The notes under the pieces are model-generated. The model saw only the letters and a list, made by a program, of their open reading frames with translations, was not told the origin of the DNA and did not search any database. This document shows, piece by piece, positions 1-8,476 of a stretch of DNA of 64,000 nucleotides. The stretch is from Paenibacillus elgii NBRC 100335. GTDB taxonomy: Bacteria; Bacillota; Bacilli; Paenibacillales; NBRC-103111. The translations under genes were made by a program, and so were the position numbers. The first letter of the stretch is position 1, and the number at the start of each line of letters is the position of its first letter. Location of the stretch: positions 1 through 64,000 of the forward strand of contig NZ_BIMB01000033.1 of assembly GCF_004000865.1 (NCBI RefSeq), read 5' to 3'.

Positions 1-34
1 TTTGCAGGAGAGGCGCTTTATTCGATATCTTAAT

Positions 35-871
35 TTACTTCCCGGCAACCGCGAGCTGCTGAGCTGCCGCTTGGGCCGCCAGAGGCTGCTTGCCTCTGCC
101 GAAAGGAACGACCATCGGCGTGCCGAACAGCGGGTCCTCGACGACCCGCGATTCGAGCTCGAACACGTTGCGGATCAAATCTTCGTTGACGATATCCTGC
201 GGCCGGCCTTCGGCCCAGACTTTGCGGTCTTTGATGGCTACGATGTTATGCGCATAACGGCAGGCAAGGTTAATGTCATGAAGCACCATGACGATGGTGC
301 GCTGCTCGCTTTCGTTCAACTCGTACAGCAAGTCGAGCACTTCGATTTGGTGCGCCAGATCGAGGTATGTTGTCGGTTCATCAAGCAGAATCGTCGGCGT
401 GCCTTGAGCCAGCGTCATGGCGATCCAGGCCCGCTGCCGCTGGCCGCCGGACAAGGAATCGACCGTACGCTCAGCGAGCGGCTTCATGTGCGTCAGCTCA
501 AGCGCGCGCTGCACCATGGCTTCGTCTTCCTTGGACCACTGCTGGAGCCAGCTTTGATACGGATAGCGCCCCTGCTTGACAAGCTGCAGTACCGTCAAGC
601 CTTCCGGAGCCGCCGGGCCTTGCGGAAGAATCGCCATGCGTCTGGCGACTTCCTTGGTGGACATCGTCGCGATGTTGCTGCCGTCGAGCACCACTTGTCC
701 GCTTTGCGGCTTGAGCAGCCGGGCCAGAGAGCGGAGCAGCGTCGATTTGCCGCAGCCGTTGCCGCCGATAAACACCGTTATTTTTCCTTTCGGAATTTTG
801 ATGTTCAGCTCTTGAAAAATGCACGTATCCCCATAACAGAGGCACAGGTCGTTCGATTGGATGGCAGTCAT
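35..871 (-). CDS. Ferric-siderophore ABC transporter ATP-binding protein
   Basis: 278-aa cytoplasmic ATPase of the FecE/FhuC family, which powers import of Fe(III)-siderophore through the two FecCD permeases encoded upstream on the same strand. Visible motifs: Walker A GGNGCGKST at residues 36-44, Q-loop Gln84, signature LSGGQ 140-144, Walker B ending LLDEP (Asp164/Glu165) and H-loop His198. Length is normal for the family. The start is chosen because GAAGGAG lies just upstream of the ATG. A gap of about 170 bp separates it from the permease genes, but nothing there looks like a strong terminator, so it is probably the last gene of the Fur-controlled operon. Substrate cannot be told from sequence. 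Confidence 0.95.
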   Translation of the reverse strand: MTAIQSNDLCLCYGDTCIFQELNIKIPKGKITVFIGGNGCGKSTLLRSLARLLKPQSGQVVLDGSNIATMSTKEVARRMAILPQGPAAPEGLTVLQLVKQGRYPYQSWLQQWSKEDEAMVQRALELTHMKPLAERTVDSLSGGQRQRAWIAMTLAQGTPTILLDEPTTYLDLAHQIEVLDLLYELNESEQRTIVMVLHDINLACRYAHNIVAIKDRKVWAEGRPQDIVNEDLIRNVFELESRVVEDPLFGTPMVVPFGRGKQPLAAQAAAQQLAVAGK

Positions 872-1043
872 AAAATCTTCTCCTTCGGTCTCGAAGCCCG
901 GCGATAAGCAGACATGGCGCAGACGGTACGGTGTCGACAGTTTAGGTCGATTAAGCCGTTCCGCTGGGATAGGCCGGGCTTCTCTGTTTTACATGGTGTC
1001 CGTGTCAAGGCTTTGCATCGATATCGACAGGTTAATAACGTAG

Positions 1044-2096
1044 TTAACGGCTGCGGCTGCGGTACAGCAAATAGACGAAGAACGGCGCGCCGATGCAGGC
1101 GGTGAATACGCCGGCAGGAATATCGAGCGGCGCAAACAGCGTCCGGCCGGCGAGGTCGGACAGCAGCAGCACGAGCGCTCCGATGAGCGCCGATACCGGC
1201 ACCAGTGCGCCGAAGGCCGGGCCGACGAGCTTGCGGGCCATATGCGGCGCCATCAAGCCGATGAAGCCGATCGCTCCGCCGAACGCTACGGCGGCTCCGC
1301 CCAAGGCGACGCTGAGCAGCAGCAGCAGGAACCGCTGGCGCTGGACGGCGCTGCCTACGCTGCGGGCGACTTCTTCGCCAAGCTCCTGAATGTTGACATG
1401 CCGAGAATAGACGATAATCAGCGGCAGCAGCACAATAAACCAAGGCAGCAGCGGCGTGACGGACTTCTCCCAAGAGACACCGTAAATGCTTCCGGTCATA
1501 AACGTAAGCGATTGGTTCGCCAGAACGACAGGACCGGAGATCAGCATCATATACGAGATCGAGCTCATTGCCGCCGCGAAGCCGATGCCGATCAGCACGA
1601 GCCGGAGCGGGGTCACGCCGTCTCCTTTCCACGAAAGGGCATAGACGACGAACGTGGCGATGAAGGCCCCGGCAATGGCGAACACGGGCAGCAGATGAAT
1701 CGTAATTTTATCCGAGAAAAAGAAAAAGAACGACACGGCTCCCAGCGTTCCGCCCCCGGTCATGCCGACCGTGTCGGGCGAAGCCAGCGAGTTACGCACG
1801 ACGCCTTGCAGAATGGCCCCGGCCACCGCCAGCGACGCTCCGATGAGCACGGCCATTAGAATGCGCGGCAAGCGAAGCGAGCGGACAATCATCTCGCTGG
1901 AATCGTCTCCGAAGCCGAAGACCGAACGGACGACTTCGCCCGGCGGGATGTAGACGCTGCCGATGCCAGTGCTGAGAATCATGATGGCAATCGTGATAAA
2001 GAGCAGCAATAACGTGATGGCCAGCGCTCTTTTGCTGACAAGATACGAGAAAGCTTTTCCACGGACGGCAAAGTACCGGCTGGATGGACGGCTCAT
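1044..2096 (-). CDS. FecCD-family siderophore ABC permease (second subunit)
   Basis: 350-aa polytopic membrane protein of the FecCD/BtuC family (about ten TM helices). Family-typical stretches are GASLAVAGAILQGVVRNSLA near residue 90 and the glycine-rich GGAAVAFGGAIGFIGLMAPH segment that forms the coupling region with the ATPase. It pairs with the neighbouring permease to form the heterodimeric channel. Its first codon overlaps the stop of the upstream permease gene by 4 nt, indicating translational coupling. Gene order (two permeases then ATPase, divergent from a binding lipoprotein) resembles the Bacillus yfiY/yfiZ-yfhA hydroxamate-siderophore locus, but that substrate is only an inference. 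Confidence 0.95.
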   Translation of the reverse strand: MSRPSSRYFAVRGKAFSYLVSKRALAITLLLLFITIAIMILSTGIGSVYIPPGEVVRSVFGFGDDSSEMIVRSLRLPRILMAVLIGASLAVAGAILQGVVRNSLASPDTVGMTGGGTLGAVSFFFFFSDKITIHLLPVFAIAGAFIATFVVYALSWKGDGVTPLRLVLIGIGFAAAMSSISYMMLISGPVVLANQSLTFMTGSIYGVSWEKSVTPLLPWFIVLLPLIIVYSRHVNIQELGEEVARSVGSAVQRQRFLLLLLSVALGGAAVAFGGAIGFIGLMAPHMARKLVGPAFGALVPVSALIGALVLLLSDLAGRTLFAPLDIPAGVFTACIGAPFFVYLLYRSRSR

Positions 2097-3103
2097 GACA
2101 GCTGCCCTCCTTTGCGCGCGATATACACGAAGAAGGGGACGCCGATCAGGGCGGTCGTGACGCCGACGGGCACTTCCTTCGGCATGGCGATGAAGCGCGC
2201 CCCGATGTCGGCGCTAACCAGCAGCAGCGCGCCAAGCACGGCGCAGTAAGGTATCAGCCAGCGGTGGTCGATGCCTACCAGATAGCGGACGATATGCGGC
2301 ACGATGATGCCGACGAATACGACCGGTCCCGCTACGGATACGGCGCCGCCGGCGAGCAGCACGATGACAACGGCCGCTGCGGTTTTAACAAGCAGGGTGC
2401 GCTGGCCGAGCCCTTTGGCGACGTCCTCGCCCATCGCGAGCACGTTGATTTGCGGCGAGAGGAGCAGGGCTCCTATCAAGGCTGCGAGCATATAAGGCAG
2501 AACCGCGTTAAGCATCTCCATCGTCCGTCCGGCTACCGAGCCGACGAGCCAGAACAGCACTTGATCGAACGCTTTGCCGCTGCCGAGCAGGATGCCTTGG
2601 GTCAGCGACGCGAAGAAGGCGGTGACGGCCGATCCGGCGAGTGTAATCTTGATCGGGGTCAGGCCGTCGCGCCCGATCGAACCGAGAAAGTAGACGCCCC
2701 CGGCGCTGACGGCCGCCCCCAGAAACGCGATCCAGGTATACTGTGTCATGCCCGAGACGTCGAACAGGGCGACGGATAAAACAATGGCAAACGCCGCTCC
2801 GGCATTGACGCCGAAAATACTCGGCGATGCGAGCGGATTGCGGGTAATGGCTTGCATCAGCGCGCCGGCTACGGCGAGGCCTGCACCGACCGCGGCGGCG
2901 ATAAGTGCCCGGGGCACGCGCGCCGTCTGGATAATAATATGCTCGTTGGAGCCGTTGAATTGCGTATAGGACGCGATAACGCGATCCCATGAATAATAGT
3001 TAAGGCCGAACATGACGCTGGCCGCCATAGCCAGAGCGAGCAGCACGAGAGCTGCGATCAGACCGATGATTTTGGAAGAGCGACGATGAAGTGGATTGCG
3101 CAT
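2093..3103 (-). CDS. FecCD-family siderophore ABC permease (first subunit)
   Basis: 336-aa inner-membrane permease of the FecCD/BtuC family, first gene of the leftward iron-uptake operon. It has the family segments GAGLAVAGALMQAITRNPLA (near residue 80) and GGAVSVAGPVVFVGIIVPH, and a hydrophobic N-terminal helix. It would form the transmembrane heterodimer with the 1044-2096 product. The start codon lies about 60 bp from a Fur-type operator in the divergent intergenic region, so iron repression is expected. It overlaps the next gene by 4 nt. Confidence 0.95.
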   Translation of the reverse strand: MRNPLHRRSSKIIGLIAALVLLALAMAASVMFGLNYYSWDRVIASYTQFNGSNEHIIIQTARVPRALIAAAVGAGLAVAGALMQAITRNPLASPSIFGVNAGAAFAIVLSVALFDVSGMTQYTWIAFLGAAVSAGGVYFLGSIGRDGLTPIKITLAGSAVTAFFASLTQGILLGSGKAFDQVLFWLVGSVAGRTMEMLNAVLPYMLAALIGALLLSPQINVLAMGEDVAKGLGQRTLLVKTAAAVVIVLLAGGAVSVAGPVVFVGIIVPHIVRYLVGIDHRWLIPYCAVLGALLLVSADIGARFIAMPKEVPVGVTTALIGVPFFVYIARKGGQLS

Positions 3104-3160
3104 AAAAAAATAGCCTGCTTCCTGTCTTAACCTATAGTATAAACGCTTTATTTCATTGTA

Positions 3161-3204
3161 TGAGAACCATTATCAGCTGTCAATGAATCTGAGAATCATT
3201 ATCA
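3161..3204 (-). promoter_or_regulatory. Two Fur boxes on the permease side of the divergent promoter region
   Basis: Two matches to the Bacillus 7-1-7 Fur operator (TGATAAT-N-ATTATCA): TGAGAACCATTATCA at 3161-3175 (13 of 15) and TGAGAATCATTATCA at 3190-3204 (14 of 15). They sit between the permease operon and the binding-protein gene and probably repress the leftward operon when iron is plentiful. The exact leftward promoter was not resolved. Confidence 0.8.
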
Positions 3205-3212
3205 TAAAATAG

Positions 3213-3268
3213 TTGACAAGCAAGCCGCTGCTCAGTAATATTAACCAAGTAAATGATAATGATTATCA
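3213..3268 (+). promoter_or_regulatory. Sigma-A promoter with perfect downstream Fur box for the binding lipoprotein
   Basis: TTGACA at 3213-3218, a 17-bp spacer and TAATAT at 3236-3241 form a good sigma-A promoter. TGATAATGATTATCA at 3254-3268 is a perfect 7-1-7 Fur box just downstream of the predicted start of transcription, placed to block initiation or clearance. It drives the siderophore-binding lipoprotein gene at 3334. Confidence 0.85.
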
Positions 3269-3333
3269 ATAGTTTATGGCATTCACAATGATAATGAAGA
3301 CATCAAGAACAACCAGAAATCAGGAGGTCGCAC

Positions 3334-4335
3334 ATGTTTTCCTTTAACCGGTCCTTTCGTCTGAAACCGGCGGCGCTGCTTGCCGTCGTCTTATTATTGT
3401 CCGTCTGGCTGACGGCCTGCGGCGAGAAGCCCGCAGCGCAGCCGGATGCCAAACCCGGAGAAGCTGCAGCGCCGGCCCAAGCGGACGGTAAGCGCAAAAT
3501 CAAGCATGCCATGGGCGAAAGCGAGGTTCCGGCCAACCCGCAGAAGGTCGTCATTTTGACCAACGAAGGGACGGAGGCGCTGCTTGCGCTCGGCGTGAAG
3601 CCGATCGCGGCGGTGCAATCGTACACCGGCAATCCGTGGTTCGATCATATCAAAGCCGACATGGAAGGCGTCAAAGCGGTCGGTGGCGAGCAGCAGCCGA
3701 ACCTGGAGCTGATCGCATCGCTCAAGCCCGATCTCATCATCGGCAACAAAATGCGCCACGAAAAAATTTACGACCAGCTCAAAGCCATCGCGCCGACCGT
3801 CTATTCGGAAACGCTGCGCGGCGAGTGGAAAGACAACTTCAAGCTGTATGCTGATGCACTGAACAAAAAAGCCAAGGGCGACAAGATCATCGCCGCATTC
3901 GACAAGCGAATCGAGGACTTCAAGCAAAAGGCCGGCAGCAAGCTGAATGAGAAAGTGGCCGTCGTCCGCTTCATGGGCGGCAAAACCCGTTACTACTACG
4001 GCAATATGTTTACCGGCGTTATCTTTAAGCAAATCGGTATTGCCCGTTCCGATGCCAAGAACGACGAGAAGGCGTTCGAGGACATTACGAAAGAACGGCT
4101 GACGGAGCTGGAAGCCGCCGACCGGGTCATCTATTTCACCTATGAGACCGGCGACGGCAAAGGAACCAAGCAGGAAGAGGAATGGATGAACGATCCGCTC
4201 TGGAAAAACCTGAAAGTCGTCAAAAACAATAAAGTGTTCAAAGTGGATGATGTCATTTGGAATACGGCGGGCGGCGTCAAAGCTGCCAACCTGATGTTGG
4301 ACGGCTTGTACAAAATGTATGACGTGAAGCCTTAA
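3334..4335 (+). CDS. Ferric-siderophore-binding lipoprotein of the ABC importer
   Basis: 333-aa extracytoplasmic solute-binding protein of the FecB/FhuD (TroA-fold) family. It delivers Fe-siderophore to the permeases encoded divergently. The N-terminus has a charged region, a hydrophobic core and the lipobox LTAC, so the Cys should be lipidated and anchored to the membrane. A Pro/Ala/Lys linker follows, then the binding-protein domain beginning near residue 50 (HAMGESEVPANPQKVVIL). The internal motif PDLIIG is typical. AGGAGG precedes the ATG at good spacing. It is divergently transcribed from the permeases under a perfect Fur box. Nearest known relatives are probably the YfiY-like schizokinen/hydroxamate or citrate binders; not distinguishable here. 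Confidence 0.93.
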   Translation: MFSFNRSFRLKPAALLAVVLLLSVWLTACGEKPAAQPDAKPGEAAAPAQADGKRKIKHAMGESEVPANPQKVVILTNEGTEALLALGVKPIAAVQSYTGNPWFDHIKADMEGVKAVGGEQQPNLELIASLKPDLIIGNKMRHEKIYDQLKAIAPTVYSETLRGEWKDNFKLYADALNKKAKGDKIIAAFDKRIEDFKQKAGSKLNEKVAVVRFMGGKTRYYYGNMFTGVIFKQIGIARSDAKNDEKAFEDITKERLTELEAADRVIYFTYETGDGKGTKQEEEWMNDPLWKNLKVVKNNKVFKVDDVIWNTAGGVKAANLMLDGLYKMYDVKP

Positions 4336-4356
4336 GCACCCATAGCAGCACCCGGA

Positions 4357-4385
4357 CCGGCCGTCGAATCAGACGGCCGGCTTTT
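4357..4385 (+). terminator. Rho-independent terminator after the siderophore-binding protein
   Basis: Perfect 9-bp stem CCGGCCGTC / GACGGCCGG with a 6-nt loop followed by CTTTTTG, 21 bp after the stop codon. Confidence 0.9.
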
Positions 4386-4467
4386 TGCATTCTGTAATTT
4401 ATTGGTGCTATCCCGTTGAAAGTTCGTGTATAATGATGTCGAATATGTGGGGCAGGAGGAGCGACCA

Positions 4468-5799
4468 ATGATTTCATTTGAAAGGCCGATGGGGATCGGT
4501 GCGATTTTGGACAGGAGCTTTCAGATCTACCGCAAGCATTTTACGGTGACGTTCTTGCTGATGCTGCTGTTTTTCGGCCCGCTTTATCTTTTGCAAAACC
4601 TGGTGCTCTTCGATGTGAGCAGCGTTTCGCTCCTTCCGGAATCCGGGGAAACGATTGCCGATTCGATAGACCGCTTCGCCGAAGCCAGCGGATCGGACGA
4701 CGAACTGCGTATAGGGTTGCTGTTATTTTCGTTCTTGCTGATGCCATTATACATGCTGGCCGTGTTTCCGGCAGCGGTCTCGTCGCAGCTTCATCTGGTC
4801 CGAGCCGCCGCCGATGGAGCTTCCGTGGGCTTCAAGGAGCTGTTAAGAAGCTCGTTTTCCCGTTATTGGCCGAAGGTGGGCAATACGCTGCTGTTCGGAT
4901 TGATTCTCATGGGCGTATACATGGCGATCTCAACTGCTGTTGTGTTTGGGGTAATCATTGTGTTCGTGGTAACGGTGGGAATCGGCACCGGCTTTTCCCA
5001 GTTGGGTTCCGATCCGTTCGGCAGCAGCATCGTGCTGGTTGTTTTGCTGGTCGTTATGTATTTGCTGGTTGCGCTGATGGTGATGGCGGGGATTGGCTTT
5101 TTCGCCATCCGTTTCGGCTTTTATTTGCCGGTTATCGCGCTGGAGGGCGCTCCTTCGTCGCTAGGCCGGAGCTGGAGGCTGACCAAAGGGAACTTTTGGC
5201 GTATATTCGGCATTTACTTCGTCCTGTCAATTATTTACGGCGTCTTTATGATGGGGACCTATGCGCTGCTGATCGCGGTGTTCAAATTGTCTCTGCTCGG
5301 CCAATTGATTTATATCGTGATGACGCTGCTGATTACGCCGATCTATATGATCCCTTATGCAGTGACGTACTTCGACTTGCGGGTGCGCAACGAAGGGGCC
5401 GATCTGGAGCAGATGCTTGCAGCCGGTCAGTCGTACGAGTCATACAGCGGCCAGCCGGGAGAAGCGGGATATGCGGCCGGTTCCGCGCAAGCCGGGGCTG
5501 GGCACGCTGTGGACGCTGCACGGACGGATAGGTTTGGGCAGCCTGCGGAGGCAGAGCGACCGGACGGGACGGCCCAAGCCGCGGGAACCGTGCAAACGGA
5601 AGAAGCGGCGCGAAAGGCAGCAGCGGGGCACACGAGCGGAGCTGCACAGGACCGGGCCGAATCTGCCGGGGAAGCCGTCCGTGCTCCGGGCATGACTGCG
5701 CCTGCCGGACAGGAAAACGGAAGTCCCGCGAATCCGTCGCCGGAACGCGAGCCTTCCGATGCCAACGGTTCGAAGGAGCCGGAGAAGAAAGATGAATAG
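4468..5799 (+). CDS. Polytopic membrane protein with long hydrophilic C-terminal tail
   Basis: 443 aa. The first 310 residues hold about six TM helices arranged like the bacterial glycerophosphodiesterase-associated or YciC-like membrane domain (MGIGAILDRSFQIYRKHF start, internal SLGRSWRLTKGNFWRIFG). The last 130 residues are Ala/Gly/Glu-rich, low in complexity and probably disordered in the cytoplasm. The ATG at 4468 is preferred over an in-frame upstream ATG at 4426 because GGAGGAG precedes it. It is the first gene of an operon with DUF4129, DUF4350, MoxR and DUF58 genes and overlaps the next by 8 nt. Role unknown; the cluster is commonly tied to envelope or macromolecular assembly. Confidence 0.85.
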   Translation: MISFERPMGIGAILDRSFQIYRKHFTVTFLLMLLFFGPLYLLQNLVLFDVSSVSLLPESGETIADSIDRFAEASGSDDELRIGLLLFSFLLMPLYMLAVFPAAVSSQLHLVRAAADGASVGFKELLRSSFSRYWPKVGNTLLFGLILMGVYMAISTAVVFGVIIVFVVTVGIGTGFSQLGSDPFGSSIVLVVLLVVMYLLVALMVMAGIGFFAIRFGFYLPVIALEGAPSSLGRSWRLTKGNFWRIFGIYFVLSIIYGVFMMGTYALLIAVFKLSLLGQLIYIVMTLLITPIYMIPYAVTYFDLRVRNEGADLEQMLAAGQSYESYSGQPGEAGYAAGSAQAGAGHAVDAARTDRFGQPAEAERPDGTAQAAGTVQTEEAARKAAAGHTSGAAQDRAESAGEAVRAPGMTAPAGQENGSPANPSPEREPSDANGSKEPEKKDE

Positions 5800-6424
5800 C
5801 GACGGTTGGAAAGCGGAAAAAAAACAGCTGGAAAGCATTCTGGAACGCGACGAATACACGGCGTATTTGCGAGGCGACGGACGGAACCCCGTCGTCGAAT
5901 GGCTGGAGCGGATGTGGCGGAAGGTGCTGGACTTGTTCCCGGACATGTCCGTTCCGCCCGGCACCCCGAAGTTGCTCGCTTACGTCCTGCTCGGCATTCT
6001 GCTGGCCGTCCTTGTGGCGGCCATCGTCTGGCTGGTGCGCAGCCTGATCCTGATTCGCCGCAGCCGGCGGCGCAGCGTGTTCCGCAGCGCTGCGGAGCTG
6101 GACCGCTCCTTCGCCGCATTGCTCCGGGAAGCGGAGGAATGCGCAGCGGTGGGCGACTATCCGGAGGCGGTACGCCGGACGTTTCTGGCGATGCTTCTGC
6201 TGATGGACGAACGCGAATGGGTGCGGGCGGAGCGATGGAAGACGAACCGCGAATATGCGGAGGAGCTGTACGAGCGGCAGCCGGGGGCGGTCGAGACGTT
6301 CAAGCAGGCCGCTTCTTTGTTCGAACTCGTCTACTACGGAGGCGGTACGGCGGGAGCGTACGAATACGGACGGATGACCGAGCTGTTGGCGCCGTACCGG
6401 CGGGAGGAGGCGGGTTATGCTTAA
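5792..6424 (+). CDS. DUF4129 domain-containing membrane protein
   Basis: 210 aa. There is one TM helix at about residues 65-85, flanked by a basic stretch (RRSRRRS) and followed by a C-terminal cytoplasmic helical domain rich in Arg/Glu (DUF4129, residues about 95-190). It belongs to the conserved MoxR-DUF58-DUF4129-DUF4350 module. The start is the ATG inside the end of the previous gene, with GGAGCCGGAG upstream as ribosome site. It overlaps the DUF4350 gene by 8 nt. No catalytic motif was seen; a scaffold role alongside the MoxR ATPase is an inference from context. Confidence 0.85.
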   Translation: MNSDGWKAEKKQLESILERDEYTAYLRGDGRNPVVEWLERMWRKVLDLFPDMSVPPGTPKLLAYVLLGILLAVLVAAIVWLVRSLILIRRSRRRSVFRSAAELDRSFAALLREAEECAAVGDYPEAVRRTFLAMLLLMDEREWVRAERWKTNREYAEELYERQPGAVETFKQAASLFELVYYGGGTAGAYEYGRMTELLAPYRREEAGYA

Positions 6425-7550
6425 GCGGAACAAGCTGCAGATCGCTTTGGCGGTCAGTATCGTCGCCTTTCTGCTGTTCGGATACATTCTGGTGAAGCCC
6501 GATCTGCCGGATCTTCCTCCGTATCTGTCGACATCCGCCGACCGCGACGGGACCAAAGCGGTATTTACTTTGCTGAAGGAGCAGGGCGCACCCGTCAAAA
6601 CCTGGAAGCAGCCTTGGCGTTCTCTGCCAAGCGGGGGGCGTCATAAGCTGCTCGTCATTCAACCGTATACGCTGGGGGCCAAAGAATGGGAAGAGATCCG
6701 CACATGGGTAAGCGGGGGCAATGAGCTTGTCATGTTGCATGACTCGCCGGAAGAAATGGATGGATTCTCCCTTACGAAGACGGGGCAAGTCGGTACCGAC
6801 GCTGTAGCGATCACCGACTTGACAGGGCAGTCGGGAACCGGGCTTAGCGGGCAGGTGGCGTCCGTTTACCGCCTGAAGGAAACATCGGGCATGAAGCCGC
6901 TGCTAAAGGATGAGCGGGGCATTATTGCCGGACGCACAGAAGTCGGGCAGGGCAGCATCACGCTGCTTCTCGTCCCGGAGTGGATGAGGAACGACCGCAT
7001 TTTAGAGCATTCGCATTTTGAGCTGATCCGGCCGTACCTACAGACAAGCCTGGATACCGGGGGGCTGTGGTTCGACGAGTATCATCACGGGCTATACGAA
7101 AAGCCGGGTATGCTTGCGGTATATCCCGGCTGGCTGCTCGCCGTGCTGCTGCAGCTGACGCTGGGAGCGCTGCTGTGGCTCTGGATGAAGGGCGTCCGCT
7201 TCGGGCCGGTTTACACGCCGCGCGCATGGACGGTGCGGCGCGGGGACGAGACGTTGCTCGCCGCCGCAGGGTGGTACGAGCGGCGCGAGCTGACGCGGGA
7301 AGCGTTGGCGCACCAAGCGAGATATATCCGCGGCCTCATGCGCGAGCGGTGGGGCGTACGCCTCGATGCGACCGTCACGCAGGCACTTGCGGCGGCCAAG
7401 CCGCATTTAAGCAAAGGGGAGCTGGAGCAGCTTGCGGCGGTGATGCGAAGCTGGCAGGCCGCCGAGGAAGCGGCGAGCTATTCGCCGAAGCAGTTCGAGA
7501 AAGACAGCCGGATGGCCGATGGCGTGATCCGTAGACTGGAGAGGGAGTGA
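6417..7550 (+). CDS. DUF4350 domain-containing membrane protein
   Basis: 377 aa. An N-terminal TM helix (residues 8-25) is followed by an extracytoplasmic Rossmann-like or glutamine-amidotransferase-like region (RDGTKAVFTLLKEQGAPV through HDSPEEM), then a second TM helix near residue 240 and a cytoplasmic helical tail. This is the usual DUF4350 layout. The start overlaps the stop of DUF4129 and the end overlaps the MoxR GTG by 4 nt, so the operon is tightly coupled. Biochemical role unknown. Confidence 0.85.
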   Translation: MLKRNKLQIALAVSIVAFLLFGYILVKPDLPDLPPYLSTSADRDGTKAVFTLLKEQGAPVKTWKQPWRSLPSGGRHKLLVIQPYTLGAKEWEEIRTWVSGGNELVMLHDSPEEMDGFSLTKTGQVGTDAVAITDLTGQSGTGLSGQVASVYRLKETSGMKPLLKDERGIIAGRTEVGQGSITLLLVPEWMRNDRILEHSHFELIRPYLQTSLDTGGLWFDEYHHGLYEKPGMLAVYPGWLLAVLLQLTLGALLWLWMKGVRFGPVYTPRAWTVRRGDETLLAAAGWYERRELTREALAHQARYIRGLMRERWGVRLDATVTQALAAAKPHLSKGELEQLAAVMRSWQAAEEAASYSPKQFEKDSRMADGVIRRLERE

Positions 7551-8476
7551 GCCGATTGCAGCAGTTGCTGGAACAGATGGAGAAGAGCGTGATCGGACAG
7601 CGGCACAATATTCGTCTGCTGCTGACCGCTTTTTTGGCCGGGGGGCATGTGTTGCTGGAGGGAGTTCCCGGCCTTGGAAAAACGAAAATGGTACGCACGC
7701 TTGCCGAATTGACGGACGGTTCGTTCAGCCGGGTGCAGTTCACGCCGGACATGATGCCGAGCGATATTACCGGCAGCGTAATTTTCAATATGAAGGACAA
7801 CGAATTCCAGACGGTCCGCGGTCCGGTCTTTACGAACCTGCTGCTGGCCGACGAGATTAACCGTACGCCTCCGAAAACGCAAGCTGCTTTGCTCGAAGCG
7901 ATGGAGGAGCGGCAGGTGACAATTCAGGGTACGACGTACCGGCTGCCCGATCCGTTCTTCGTCGTCGCGACGCAGAACCCGGTGGAGTACGAAGGCACGT
8001 ATCCGCTGCCTGAAGCGCAGTTGGACCGCTTTTTATTCAAACTGACCGTATCGTACCCGAATATGGAGTCGGAGCTTGCGATTTTAAAAGAGCACGTTCC
8101 TTTCTTCGCCGCTGCGGAGAGGAAGGAGAACGCCGTATTCTCGCTGGACCGTCTGAAGCAGCTTCGTGCGGAGCTGCAGGAGGTTGTCGTGCAGGACAGT
8201 CTGGTCGAATATATTGCCGTAATCATCCGCAAAACCCGCGAAGACAAGCGGCTCCTGCTCGGGGCAAGCCCGCGGGCGGGGATTGCGCTCATGACGGCGG
8301 CCCGCGCCTGGGCGCTGCTGGACGGGCGCAGCTTCGTCACGCCGGACGATATCAAGACCGTAGCCGTTCCGGCGCTGCGGCACCGTCTGCTGCTGACGCC
8401 GCAGATTGAATTGGAGGGAGAGACCGGTGACCACTTCATCCAGGAAACGCTGGCGACGATTCCGGTCCCTCGCTGA
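7547..8476 (+). CDS. MoxR-family AAA+ ATPase
   Basis: 309-aa cytoplasmic MoxR-type AAA+ ATPase, a chaperone-like remodeller usually encoded next to a DUF58 protein. Motifs: Walker A GVPGLGKT at residues 39-46, Walker B LLLADEINR with Asp102/Glu103, and ATQNPVEYEGTYPLPEAQLDRF covering sensor 1 and the MoxR signature (in two adjoining parts). It starts at a GTG overlapping the previous stop (GTGA), with GAGGGA upstream. The target of remodelling is unknown; the DUF58 partner is the likely adaptor. Confidence 0.93.
   Translation: MSRLQQLLEQMEKSVIGQRHNIRLLLTAFLAGGHVLLEGVPGLGKTKMVRTLAELTDGSFSRVQFTPDMMPSDITGSVIFNMKDNEFQTVRGPVFTNLLLADEINRTPPKTQAALLEAMEERQVTIQGTTYRLPDPFFVVATQNPVEYEGTYPLPEAQLDRFLFKLTVSYPNMESELAILKEHVPFFAAAERKENAVFSLDRLKQLRAELQEVVVQDSLVEYIAVIIRKTREDKRLLLGASPRAGIALMTAARAWALLDGRSFVTPDDIKTVAVPALRHRLLLTPQIELEGETGDHFIQETLATIPVPR

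Noticed and set aside
872-1043. Possible small gene or terminator between the permease and ATPase genes
   Set aside because: No ribosome site with a sensible frame and no hairpin followed by a T-run was seen.
5333-6598. Long minus-strand frame of 421 codons opposite the DUF4129 gene
   Set aside because: Arg/Pro/Ser-rich shadow of GC-rich coding DNA; no ribosome site; the plus-strand genes have clear domains and coupled starts.
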